In this document: positions 17,775 through 25,723 of the stretch, piece by piece
Position numbering within the stretch: the stretch's first letter is position 1
How the letters are laid out: the number at the start of each line of letters is the position of its first letter
Assembly: GCA_965242975.1 (NCBI GenBank)
Contig: CBDETS010000007.1
Span: forward strand, 310,001-374,000
DNA length: 64,000 nt
DNA from: JAPPHA01 sp965242975
GTDB lineage: Bacteria; Pseudomonadota; Alphaproteobacteria; Rhodobacterales; Rhodobacteraceae
Reading direction: 5' to 3'
Translations under genes and position numbers: made by a program
The notes under the pieces: model-generated
What the model saw: only the letters and a program-made list of their open reading frames with translations
The model's database searches: none
What the model was told of the DNA's origin: nothing

Positions 17775-20042
17775 TCAGTTTTTCCTGTCCCATTCTTCCT
17801 TGGCCTGGATGGCGATGACGGCATGAGACAGGAACTTCACCCCCTCCCAGAGCTTCTGCGTGCCGGGTAACGGCTGGCGCTTCGAGGGATGAAAGCCCGC
17901 CAGGCCGCCCGTCAGCTCGACGAAGCCCGCGATGGTCATCTCCGGCGGTCCCCGGGGGACCTTGAAACCATGGTGGGAGGCGAGAGCGCAGAGCGCCCGG
18001 ATGTCGTCCTCGGTGACGTGGCGATTAGCCGGGTCTTCCGGCCTCTCGCGGGCGAGAAGTGAAAGATCCCAAACCCTGAATGCGGTGATTGCATCGAAGG
18101 CGAGACACTTCTTCAGGTCGTCGGCCTCGTCGAGGCGGCGATCTTCGATGCGGGTGCCGACCTTCAGCGCATGGAAGAACCGTTCGATCCGCCAGCGCAG
18201 TTCGTACCAGTGCAGCACCGTGCAGGCGGTGTCGAGATCGCCCTCGCCCTCGGTGGTCAGCAGCATCCAGTGCAGCGGTTGGTTCTTCTTCTTCTTCCCT
18301 GTCTTCGATGCCGGCAGCGACGGGCGGCGGGGAGGATCCTCCTCACGGGCCGAGACCGCGATCATGCGGATCGGCGGTTCGTCCCCACGGTCCTTCGGGG
18401 CAAGCAGTTCCACCGGCGTGCAGCGCAATGTCAGCTTCGCCGTGCGGGCCTTCCTGCGGTTCGGTCCCCCGCAGGCCGGAACCTCGATCCTGCGCCCGCC
18501 CACCGGTTCCGTTCCCAGCACATGATCCCACAGGTTCGCGTCCCCGCCCGAAGCCAGGGCCACCCGCCGTTGCGTCCCCCGGCTGGCCCGGACCAGCAAT
18601 GGCGCCCCGGTCTGCTCCGCCCGCGCGATCAGCTCCCAGAAGTCGCCCTCGCGGTCGCAGACCGTCACCACCCGGCTGTCCGGGCAGGCGCGCGCGAGTT
18701 CCTGCGCGCGGTCAAGGCCGTCCACCCAGCGGACGCTGTCCTTCGCCGCGTCCTGACGGAAGTCCGTGTCCACCGTGTACATCCCCAGGGGCCGGCCCAC
18801 CGCGTTCACCGCAACACCGAAATGGGCCAGGATGCCCGAGGTGCCCGTGCCGCCCCCGCCAAGATCGTCGAGCCCCGAAGTCTGTGACAGGTCGTCATAA
18901 TTCAGCGTCGTCGTGTCCTGTACCGCAAGCACAAGCCGCTCCGCGCCGCAGCGCTCAACCGTCTGCTCGAAATGCGAATCCAGAATGTGCTCCATCGTCA
19001 CCGCGTCATTGGACAGCAACCGGTAGGCCGCCGTCTGCTCCGCACGCCCCGGGAAGATCGACGGCAGATGTTCCCCAAGGCGATTGATCCAGGCCGCACC
19101 CATCAGCGCAATCCGGCGCCGGACCCGGCCGTCGGGATGGGTGCTGCGACCGTATTCCCGGGCAGCCCATCCCCCCGCACAATAGAGCGATCCGGACCAG
19201 CCGAGAACCCGTTCCGGGCCCGCGCACAGAACCTGTTGCCAACCCGCCACCAGCGGCCGGAGCCAGACGGCGCGCCGCACACCCGAACGCCGCCCCGACG
19301 TCAGTTCCGGGCAGCACTTCCACCCCGCCGCCCGGTAGCTCAGGCCGGACTGTCCCGGCCCGGTGAAACTCTGCACAAGCACCGGACGCTCGCCGTAGGC
19401 CGCCGCCCAGTCATCGGCAATCCGGCCCGCAGCCAGGCGCAGGACCCGGGAGGCAAGACCCTTCACACGGACACCGGGAAGCAGCAGGAAGCGATGGTTG
19501 CACACGACCTTGGCGATGTTGGCCACGCGGGCATCAGCCGACCAGCCGATGACGCCGTCGCGCGGACCAAGCTGGATCCCGGCCGCGGTGAAGCCGATGC
19601 CCCCCAGCACCCCGTCGTGCTCCGAACGGACCCAGTACCGGACTTGCCCGCCCGGCGGGCGGCGCCATCCCTCCGGATGCCAGCTCTCGATCATCGCCTC
19701 CCAGCGGCGGCGGTCCTCCGGTGCCGTCACCAACTCAAGCGACAGGGCACCGAGGTCCCGAAGCGGGCACGAGACAGAACGGTCGGGGAAGTCCGACGCA
19801 GGACGGGCATGGGGATCGAATTCCAGCGCTTCCGCTTCCGGAAGACGCACACCCAGATTCTCCGCAAGTGCCGGCAGAAGCTTGCGCGCCGACGCAAGGC
19901 ACAGCTTGCCGACACGGTTGGACCAGTTCTCCCGCTCGCAGAACTCGTGGGCCAGCGCCGTTCGTGACAACCCACCGCCGTTGCAGGCCGTCCCGAACCA
20001 ATCTATCGTCTCCGACGAAACCTGTCGCATGCCAATCTGCAT
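17775..20042 (-). CDS. IS4-family (Tn5-like) transposase with N-terminal DruA-like/DUF4338 region
   Basis: 755 residues. Residues 1-90 (FGTACNGGGLSRTALAHEFC) and about 100-250 (KVVCNHRFLLLPGVRVKGLA, VQSFTGPGQSGLSYRAAGWK) resemble the DUF4338/DruA family known from Druantia defence loci and from transposons. A Tn5-type N-domain follows (AAWINRLGEHLPSIFPGR, AAYRLLSNDAVTMEHIL, about 315-360). The DDE core has D376 (VLAVQDTTTLNYD), D463 (VVTVCDREGDFWE) and E620 within a perfect Y613-x2-R616-x3-E620-x6-K627 IS4 signature. It is therefore a mobile-element protein rather than a defence gene. The role of the DruA-like part in transposition is unknown. Confidence 0.93.
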   Translation of the reverse strand: MQIGMRQVSSETIDWFGTACNGGGLSRTALAHEFCERENWSNRVGKLCLASARKLLPALAENLGVRLPEAEALEFDPHARPASDFPDRSVSCPLRDLGALSLELVTAPEDRRRWEAMIESWHPEGWRRPPGGQVRYWVRSEHDGVLGGIGFTAAGIQLGPRDGVIGWSADARVANIAKVVCNHRFLLLPGVRVKGLASRVLRLAAGRIADDWAAAYGERPVLVQSFTGPGQSGLSYRAAGWKCCPELTSGRRSGVRRAVWLRPLVAGWQQVLCAGPERVLGWSGSLYCAGGWAAREYGRSTHPDGRVRRRIALMGAAWINRLGEHLPSIFPGRAEQTAAYRLLSNDAVTMEHILDSHFEQTVERCGAERLVLAVQDTTTLNYDDLSQTSGLDDLGGGGTGTSGILAHFGVAVNAVGRPLGMYTVDTDFRQDAAKDSVRWVDGLDRAQELARACPDSRVVTVCDREGDFWELIARAEQTGAPLLVRASRGTQRRVALASGGDANLWDHVLGTEPVGGRRIEVPACGGPNRRKARTAKLTLRCTPVELLAPKDRGDEPPIRMIAVSAREEDPPRRPSLPASKTGKKKKNQPLHWMLLTTEGEGDLDTACTVLHWYELRWRIERFFHALKVGTRIEDRRLDEADDLKKCLAFDAITAFRVWDLSLLARERPEDPANRHVTEDDIRALCALASHHGFKVPRGPPEMTIAGFVELTGGLAGFHPSKRQPLPGTQKLWEGVKFLSHAVIAIQAKEEWDRKN

Positions 20043-20065
20043 GCCGGGGCGAATCGCACGAAATC

Positions 20066-20095
20066 AACCCGGAGTCAAGTGTGTGTGCTTGATAG
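20066..20095 (-). repeat. IS terminal inverted repeat, right
   Basis: Inverted partner of 17733-17762; on the plus strand it begins AACCCGGAGTCAAGTG and ends TTGATAG at 20095. It lies directly upstream of the transposase start, so it may also contain its promoter. Confidence 0.93.
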
Positions 20096-20103
20096 GTTAG
20101 CGC
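20096..20103 (+). repeat. target-site duplication, right copy
   Basis: GTTAGCGC, identical to 17725-17732. Removing one copy together with the IS restores the maturase reading frame. Confidence 0.95.
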
Positions 20104-20390
20104 GGGCCGCCAAGTCCATATGGGACTGGTGCAAGGGAAACCGGCACCTCCCGCTCCCGGAACAACACGGACACCTTGTCCGTGTGATTCGTGGGCACTG
20201 TGGCTACTATGGCCTGACCGGCAACGGCAAGCGGCTGGAACAATTCCGCACAGCGGTAGTTCGCAGCTGGCACCGTTGGCTTGGCCGAAGACACCGCAAC
20301 GGGAGACTGCCATGGGCAAGGATGACTGCCATCCTGACCCTGTTCCCGCTGCCGAAGGCCAAGGTCGTCCACTCGATCTACGCCAAATGA
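20104..20390 (+). pseudogene. ltrA: group II intron maturase, 3' part (X/maturase domain)
   Basis: Continuation of the maturase begun at 16706: RAAKSIWDWCKGNRHLPLPE, then HLVRVIRGHCGYYGLTGN, ending KAKVVHSIYAK at a TGA. This is the maturase (X) domain that binds intron RNA for splicing. It is separated from its catalytic half by the IS and has no start of its own, although upstream IS sequence keeps a frame open. The 3' intron domains V and VI follow within 20 bases. Confidence 0.92.
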
Positions 20391-20405
20391 GCGAAACTGA
20401 CATGC

Positions 20406-20484
20406 GAGGAACCGGATGCTCTAATGTGGGCACGTCCGGCACTGTGGGGGGAAGGGCTCGGCAACGACCCTTCCTACCCGGCCC
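20406..20484 (+). ncRNA. group II intron domains V and VI
   Basis: GAACCGGATGC ... GCACGTCCGGC (about 20408-20441) folds as the short domain V hairpin. The following GGGGGGAAGGG ... CCCTTCCTACCC (about 20443-20479) is domain VI with a bulged A at 20476. In domain V the base triad reads AAC where AGC or CGC is usual, and the base of the stem has two mismatches by my pairing, so catalytic competence is uncertain. Confidence 0.65.
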
Positions 20485-20566
20485 CGCCATGCCGCTCCCT
20501 GTTGCGCGCGTCGATCAACACCTGCATATGGCGGGTCACCGACGAACGAATCCGGGGATGGAGTTG

Positions 20567-21610
20567 ATGAAGCTGAATCGACTGGGGACTACCGACCTCG
20601 AGGTCAGCGAACTGTGTCTCGGGACCATGACGTTCGGCACCCGGACCGGGGTTGATGAAGCGCACGCCCAGATCGACATGGCACTCGATCACGGGGTCAA
20701 TGTTCTCGACACGGCAGAACTCTATCCCGTCAATCCGATTTCCGCGGCGACTCAAGGCGACAGCGAGCGAATCATCGGGCAGTGGCTTTCCAGGTCTGGA
20801 AGACGTGACGATGTTCTGATTGCGACCAAGGTGTCCGGCCCGGGAGTACCGCATATCCGCGACGGTGCTCCGATCAGCGGGGCAACGATCAAGGACGCAG
20901 TGGAGCGTTCTCTGAAGTCGTTGAGAACTGACTACATCGATCTCTACCAGCTTCACTGGCCGAACAGGGCGTCCTACACGTTCAGAAGGAACTGGACCTT
21001 TGATCCCTCGTCCCAGAATCTGGATCAAACGCTCACGCATATGTCCGAAGTCCTCCAGACGCTCCAGGACCTCGTGCAGGAGGGCAAGATCAGGTTCATC
21101 GGATTGTCGAACGAGAGTGCTTGGGGAACTGCGCGCTGGCTGAGAATGGCCGAGGACGGATGTCTGCCGAGGGTCCAGACGATACAAAATGAATACAGCT
21201 TGTTGTGCCGTTTGTTCGACACGGATTTGTCCGAACTCGCGCACAATGAACGGGTCGGTCTGTTGGCGTATTCGCCTCTGGCGACCGGATTGCTGACCGG
21301 CAAGTACAGGTCCGGCGCAGTCCCCGATGGATCACGCATGTCGCTTGTTCCCGATCTCTCGGGGAGGGCGACCAAACGTGCTCACGTCGCCGTGGACCGC
21401 TATTTCGACGTCGCACGGCGGCATGGCGTTGACCTTGTCCACATGGCACTTGCCTGGTGCAGGATGCGGCCGTTCATGACATCGGCGATATTCGGAGCGA
21501 CACGGCTTGCGCAACTCAAGCACATCGTGCGTTCGGTCGACGTGACACTCTCTGAAGACTGTCTCAAGGACATCGATAGGACCCACCGTGACAACCCGAT
21601 GCCATTCTGA
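20567..21610 (+). CDS. tas: aldo/keto reductase, Tas family
   Basis: 347 residues from ATG 20567 (MKLNRLGTTDLEVSELCLG), with GGAG 8 bases upstream; a start three codons earlier is possible. NADP-dependent (beta/alpha)8 reductase. Catalytic tetrad candidates are the Asp and Tyr of NVLDTAELYPV, the Lys of LIATKVSGPG and the His of LYQLHWPN. The ETQGDSE-like insert (AATQGDSERIIGQWL) and the C-terminal SAIFGATRLAQLKHIV are close to E. coli Tas. It probably reduces small carbonyls; the physiological substrate is unknown. It lies immediately after the group II intron. Confidence 0.92.
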   Translation: MKLNRLGTTDLEVSELCLGTMTFGTRTGVDEAHAQIDMALDHGVNVLDTAELYPVNPISAATQGDSERIIGQWLSRSGRRDDVLIATKVSGPGVPHIRDGAPISGATIKDAVERSLKSLRTDYIDLYQLHWPNRASYTFRRNWTFDPSSQNLDQTLTHMSEVLQTLQDLVQEGKIRFIGLSNESAWGTARWLRMAEDGCLPRVQTIQNEYSLLCRLFDTDLSELAHNERVGLLAYSPLATGLLTGKYRSGAVPDGSRMSLVPDLSGRATKRAHVAVDRYFDVARRHGVDLVHMALAWCRMRPFMTSAIFGATRLAQLKHIVRSVDVTLSEDCLKDIDRTHRDNPMPF

Positions 21611-21727
21611 ATTGTTCGCGCCGTTTGCCTTTCGTGGACTTGCCTCGCGGGAAAGCAGCGGCCCTGTCTTTCGCCCGGTGACACGAAATCACGTCCACAA
21701 TGCCCCCAAACTCATGAGTGACCTGCC

Positions 21728-22642
21728 ATGCCCCTCCAGATGAATCGAGAAGCCTTCATTACCTGTGCCGTAACAGGTTCGGGGAGTACACAGGACCGGT
21801 CGCCCCATGTTCCGAGGTCGCCCGAGGACATAGCCGGCAGCGCCATCGATGCTGCCCGTGCAGGGGCAGCGATTGTCCACTGTCACGTTCGTGACCCGGA
21901 TTCCGGAGCTCCTTCCCGGGACCCGGACCTGTACCGGGAGGTAACCCGGCTGATCCGGGCGTCAGATGTCGATGTCGTTCTGAACCTTACAGCCGGAATG
22001 GGAGGTGACATTACGACTGGGCCGGTTGAATGTCCGTTTCCGCTTGACCCGCAAGGAACCGATCTCGTCGGAGCCTCGGAACGAGTACGCCATTTGATCA
22101 GCTGCCGACCCGAGATCTGCACGCTTGACTGCGGCACGATGAATTTCGCTGAAGCAAACTACATCATGGCGAATACGCCGGACATGCTACGGGCGATGGG
22201 CCGCATGATGGTTGAAGCCGGGATCAGGCCGGAAATCGAGGCCTTCGAGACCGGGCAACTGTGGTTTGCCAAACAACTCGTCCGCGAAGGAATATTGCCG
22301 AACCCGGCACTTGTCCAACTCTGCATGGGAATCCCCTGGGGCGCTCCTGATGACCTGAATACGTTCATGGCGATGGTCAACAATGTCCCGGACGACTGGA
22401 TCTTTTCCGCCTTCTCCCTTGGGAGGAACCAAATGCCTTATGTTGCGGCCGCTGTCCTGGCGGGCGGTAATGTCCGGGTGGGCCTCGAGGACAACCTCAT
22501 GCTCGAACGTGGAGTGCTTGCGACAAACGAACAACTCGTTGAGCGGGCGGTCGAAATCCTGTCGCGCCTCGGTGTCCGAGTCCTTGGCCCGGACGAAACG
22601 CGCAAGAGACTGGAACTGTCGAGGCGCCTCCCCGCGAAATGA
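21728..22642 (+). CDS. beta-keto acid cleavage enzyme (BKACE, DUF849), probably 3-dehydrocarnitine cleavage
   Basis: 304 residues of the BKACE fold, a zinc-dependent TIM barrel that condenses a beta-keto acid with acetyl-CoA to give acetoacetate and a new CoA ester. Visible blocks are FITCAVTGSGSTQDRSPHVP, AAIVHCHVRDPDSGAPSRDP (zinc-site histidines), LDCGTMNFAEANYIM, EIEAFETGQLWFA and the C-terminal VRVGLEDNLMLERG. The next gene is a carnitine dehydrogenase/thioesterase, so the substrate is most likely 3-dehydrocarnitine, giving betainyl-CoA. Substrate specificity is inferred from context. Confidence 0.92.
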   Translation: MPLQMNREAFITCAVTGSGSTQDRSPHVPRSPEDIAGSAIDAARAGAAIVHCHVRDPDSGAPSRDPDLYREVTRLIRASDVDVVLNLTAGMGGDITTGPVECPFPLDPQGTDLVGASERVRHLISCRPEICTLDCGTMNFAEANYIMANTPDMLRAMGRMMVEAGIRPEIEAFETGQLWFAKQLVREGILPNPALVQLCMGIPWGAPDDLNTFMAMVNNVPDDWIFSAFSLGRNQMPYVAAAVLAGGNVRVGLEDNLMLERGVLATNEQLVERAVEILSRLGVRVLGPDETRKRLELSRRLPAK

Positions 22643-22727
22643 TCGGGTCAGTGGACTCGCCGGGCCGGTTCGCCGCCCTGCCACGTACATCCGCGAGTGA
22701 CTGCAGCGCGCGACCAGGAGGTAGTCG

Positions 22728-24191
22728 ATGTCCGGAAAAAACAGGAAAGTGGCGATCATCGGGTGCGGGGTCATCGGAGCCGGTTGGGCAGCACGGTTTC
22801 TCTTGAATGGCTGGGACGTCTCGGTATTCGACCCCGATTCTTCCGCCGAAAGGCAGCTTGCGGACGTTCTCGACAATGCACGTGTCGCGCTCCCGGGTTT
22901 GTCCGACAAGAGCGTCCCGCGCGAGGGCCGCCTGACAAAAGAGGGCAGCCTCGAAGAGGCCGTATCCGGTGCATGCTGGATTCAGGAATCGGTTCCGGAA
23001 CGGCTTGATGTCAAGAAGGGGCTGATTTTCGACCTTGCCGAGCTTGTCGAACGGAATTGCGTCGTTGCCTCGTCAACGTCGGGATTTCGACCATCTGTCC
23101 TTGCGGACGGCAGTCCGATCGCCCGCCAGATCATGGTTTGCCATCCGTTCAATCCGGTGTACCTGCTGCCGCTGGTCGAAGTTGTCGGTCACGGGCAGAC
23201 TGATCCGGAACTGCTGGTTCGTGCCGACCGGACACTGAGCGAGTTGGGCATGAGGGCGCTGCAGCTCAGGAAAGAGGTCGACGCCCACCTTGCTGATCGT
23301 TTGATGGAAGCGGTCTGGAGAGAGGCATTGTGGCTCGTCAGGGACGGCGTCGCGACGACGGAAGAGGTCGACGAGGCAATTCGCCTGGGTTTCGGGCTTC
23401 GCTGGGCCCAGATGGGTCTGTTCGAGACTTTCAGAATTGCCGGCGGGGAAGCGGGGATGGAACATTTTCTCGCGCATTTCGGTCCGTGCCTTGAAATGCC
23501 CTGGACGAGACTGACCGATGTTCCCGAACTGACGGAAGATCTGGTCAGGAAGGTCGCCGACCAGTCGGACGCGCAATCGTCGCATCTGTCCATTCGCGAG
23601 CTCGAACGGATTCGCGACGGAAACCTGGTTGCCGTTCTCCGGGCGCTCAAGGGGCGCAACTGGGGCGCGGGAGCCGTTCTGAATGCGCATGACTCTATGC
23701 GCGGCCAACCTGACGACGACGATTTCTCCAAGCCCGTGCGCACGATCTCCCGCGCGGTTCCGCTCGACTGGACCGATTACAACGGGCACATGAACGAGGC
23801 CAGGTACCTGCAGGCGTTCGGGGACGCGACGGACAGGTTCATGGAGATCGTAGGTTGCGATGCAGAGTACATTGCCGCCGGAAACAGCTACTTTACGGTC
23901 GAGACGCACATTCGCCATATCGACGAACTCCTGGCCGGCAGCCCCTTTACGGTCGATACGATTTGCCTTCAGGGCGACGAAAAGAAAATGAGACTGTTCC
24001 ACCAGATGCAGAATGAAGCGGGCGACCCGGTTGCGACTGGAGAGCATTTGCTGCTTCACGTTGACCTTCAGACACGCCGAACCTCCCCGGCCCGGGGGCA
24101 TGTCATGGAAAAGCTCATGCGGATCGCCGGACTGCACTCGGGATTTGACCAACCCGAAGGTGTTGGACGAGCTGTTGGCCAGCGGCCATAA
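22728..24191 (+). CDS. lcdH: L-carnitine dehydrogenase fused to a thioesterase domain
   Basis: 487 residues. The N-terminal 3-hydroxyacyl-CoA-dehydrogenase-like part has the NAD-binding IIGCGVIGAGWAARF (about residue 10), VICHPFNPVYLLPLVEV-type active-site block (about 140) and a helical C-domain to about 320. A hotdog thioesterase domain follows from about residue 345 (VPLDWTDYNGHMNEARYLQAF) to the end. Together they would oxidise L-carnitine to 3-dehydrocarnitine and hydrolyse the betainyl-CoA made by the neighbouring BKACE, yielding glycine betaine. Such fusions are known in alphaproteobacterial carnitine clusters. 85 bases after the BKACE gene, likely one operon. Confidence 0.93.
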   Translation: MSGKNRKVAIIGCGVIGAGWAARFLLNGWDVSVFDPDSSAERQLADVLDNARVALPGLSDKSVPREGRLTKEGSLEEAVSGACWIQESVPERLDVKKGLIFDLAELVERNCVVASSTSGFRPSVLADGSPIARQIMVCHPFNPVYLLPLVEVVGHGQTDPELLVRADRTLSELGMRALQLRKEVDAHLADRLMEAVWREALWLVRDGVATTEEVDEAIRLGFGLRWAQMGLFETFRIAGGEAGMEHFLAHFGPCLEMPWTRLTDVPELTEDLVRKVADQSDAQSSHLSIRELERIRDGNLVAVLRALKGRNWGAGAVLNAHDSMRGQPDDDDFSKPVRTISRAVPLDWTDYNGHMNEARYLQAFGDATDRFMEIVGCDAEYIAAGNSYFTVETHIRHIDELLAGSPFTVDTICLQGDEKKMRLFHQMQNEAGDPVATGEHLLLHVDLQTRRTSPARGHVMEKLMRIAGLHSGFDQPEGVGRAVGQRP

Positions 24192-24706
24192 CTCCGCATC
24201 TTTCCCGAGGTGATGGGGTATCCTGTTCGAACGGCGATTCCCGTTCGCGTTCGGCGGCCCGGCCGCGTTGACCCCTTGTTCGGGAATGGAACTGTCGGCC
24301 CCCAGAGCCCGGCCATGCCTGCATCATCATATGCGGTTTCGAATCGAACCGGCAGTGTGGATCGAGGAACGGCCGAGAAACCGTGGCGACGACGCCTTTG
24401 CGCCGAGACACTATGACTGAGGTCAGTCATGCGGTACGGAGCGCCGCAGAGGCTCCGCGAGGTCGTGTTCGGGGCCGCCGGGTCATGGATGGTCTGCCGC
24501 CTGGGTGGGACGGTCGCATTGCTTGGAATCAGAGACATTGCCGATTGCCGACTGTTTTGCGGCGCCTGTCATTGATTCGGCACACGAGTCGGAGATGCCT
24601 TTCCGAGCCTTGGAATATTCGGTACCAAATTGCCGAAGCAACGGTTCAGCTGTTCAGAAACGTTCGCTGTTGACACGATTGGGCAGGAATGCCCGGGAGG
24701 AATGGC
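24192..24706. other. intergenic region after the carnitine genes
   Basis: 515 bases with no supported gene. Just after the lcdH stop is a 7-bp hairpin (CGAACGG, 6-base loop, CCGTTCG, 24228-24247) without a T run, a weak candidate for transcript end or processing. The rest shows nothing recognisable except the Shine-Dalgarno of the following SDR. Confidence 0.45.
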
Positions 24707-25477
24707 GTGAAGACACTGGCATCGAAGACCGCCCTCGTGACCGGCGCGAGCCGCGGTATCGGCGAAGCGACGGCGCGTGCGCTTGATGCCGCGGGCGCCA
24801 GAGTCGTCCTGACGGCGCAAACGGTTGTTGATCTCGAAAGAGTTGCCGCCGGACTCCGCAATGACCCGCTCATAATTCCGTCGGAACTGACCCAGACGGG
24901 TGCGGGATCGCGACTTGCCGAGACTGTCTTGTCCGAGACTGGCGGAGTCGATGTGTTGGTCAACAACGCCGGCTTCGTGATCAGGGGTGAGCCAGAAGAA
25001 CTCACGGAAGAAGACCTGAACAGGATTTTTTCGGTGAATTTCAGCTCGCAACTCATGCTTGCGATCGGGCTCGGCCCGACGATGATCGAACGAGGCGGCG
25101 GTTCAATCGTGAATGTTTCTTCTGTGGCCAGCCTGAGAGGACCCGTAAGGAGAATGGCGTATGCGGCCACCAAGGGTGCAATTGACGCGACGACACGGGC
25201 ACTGGCTGCCGACTGGGGACCCAAAGGTATTCGGGTCAACTGCGTCAATCCCGGAATTGTCAAGACGGCGATGTGGGAGTCGCGGCGGAAAGACATGACC
25301 GGCGTGGAGGAAGCTGCGGCGGAGCGGGCCGCGCTCGGCCGGTTGGGAAGTCCGCAGGATGTCGCGGATGTCATCGTGTTCCTGGCATCGGACGCCGCGC
25401 GCTACATCACTGGTGAATCCATAACGGTCGACGGCGGAATGACGCATGTAATGACGGAACTCAAGGGAATCAGGTAG
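24707..25477 (+). CDS. short-chain dehydrogenase/reductase (SDR)
   Basis: 256 residues from GTG 24707, chosen because GGGAGGA lies 7 bases upstream; an ATG six codons earlier is the alternative. Classical SDR: TALVTGASRGIGEATARAL (cofactor glycines), LVNNAGF, catalytic Ser in SIVNVSSVASLRG, Tyr-x3-Lys in RMAYAATKGAID, and the C-terminal GESITVDGGMTHV. NAD(P)-dependent oxidation or reduction of a hydroxyl or keto group; substrate unknown. It could belong to the carnitine region but is separated from it by 0.5 kb. Confidence 0.9.
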   Translation: MKTLASKTALVTGASRGIGEATARALDAAGARVVLTAQTVVDLERVAAGLRNDPLIIPSELTQTGAGSRLAETVLSETGGVDVLVNNAGFVIRGEPEELTEEDLNRIFSVNFSSQLMLAIGLGPTMIERGGGSIVNVSSVASLRGPVRRMAYAATKGAIDATTRALAADWGPKGIRVNCVNPGIVKTAMWESRRKDMTGVEEAAAERAALGRLGSPQDVADVIVFLASDAARYITGESITVDGGMTHVMTELKGIR

Positions 25478-25723
25478 CCTGGGCCTCCTTGTGCGGTCGA
25501 AATGCCCACATCGTGTTTCACCATGAGGCGACGTTAAGGACGGAGCCAGGTGGAGGTGCGTCTTCATGAATTCGATCCTCAGTCCGGTACTCTTGGACAT
25601 GTCCTGCACCGCCAGCCTGCCGTTCGGCAGAAATGCGCACGGAAATCGGCGCCGCCGGTTGTTTCGGACAAATGGATGCGCATTTGTGATGGCACTTGCC
25701 ATCATTCGCCAATCGCCTTTCGC

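Larger units (their letters stand above)
17733..20095 (-). mobile_element. IS4/Tn5-like insertion sequence carrying a DruA-like domain transposase (2363 bp)
   Basis: Bounded by 30-bp imperfect inverted repeats that match at 25 of 30 positions: left 17733-17762 and right 20066-20095, both beginning CTATCAA and ending ACTCCGGGTT when read inward. Flanked by the 8-bp duplication GTTAGCGC. It contains one long gene on the minus strand that nearly fills it (42 bases from the left end, 53 from the right). The exact duplication, intact transposase and in-frame host gene show a complete and probably recent insertion. Confidence 0.96.
16086..20484 (+). mobile_element. group II intron with maturase, interrupted by an IS4/Tn5-like element
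   Basis: RNA regions upstream of the reverse transcriptase and a domain V/VI-like 3' end (about 20406-20484) bracket the maturase gene. The 5' boundary is not settled. GTGTG/GTGCG at 16218-16224 fits the GUGYG rule, but conserved-looking leader sequence (GGTGTAACTCCC, CCGGTAAAGGC) begins earlier, so the intron may start near 16086. Domain VI has a stem of GTGGGGGGAAGGG with CCCTTCCTACCC and a candidate branch A at 20476, putting the 3' splice site near 20483-20484. Without the inserted IS and one target copy the intron would be about 1.9-2.0 kb, normal for a mobile bacterial intron. Confidence 0.75.

Noticed and set aside
18089..19087. 332-codon plus-strand frame inside the IS
   Set aside because: Antisense to the IS4-type transposase, very Pro/Arg/Ser-rich; a GC-content artefact.
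17775..20042. Druantia defence locus based on the DruA-like domain
   Set aside because: No DruB-DruE or helicase genes nearby; the domain is fused to a DDE transposase within clear inverted repeats and a target duplication, so it is a mobile element.
16706..20390. Reverse transcriptase as a retron, DGR or defence RT
   Set aside because: It has a group II maturase X domain and adjacent intron domains V/VI; no template repeat, msr/msd or effector gene is seen.
24325..24355. Possible tRNA T-arm-like sequence (GGTTTCGAATCGAACC)
   Set aside because: The T loop is the wrong length and no acceptor, D or anticodon arms can be drawn around it.
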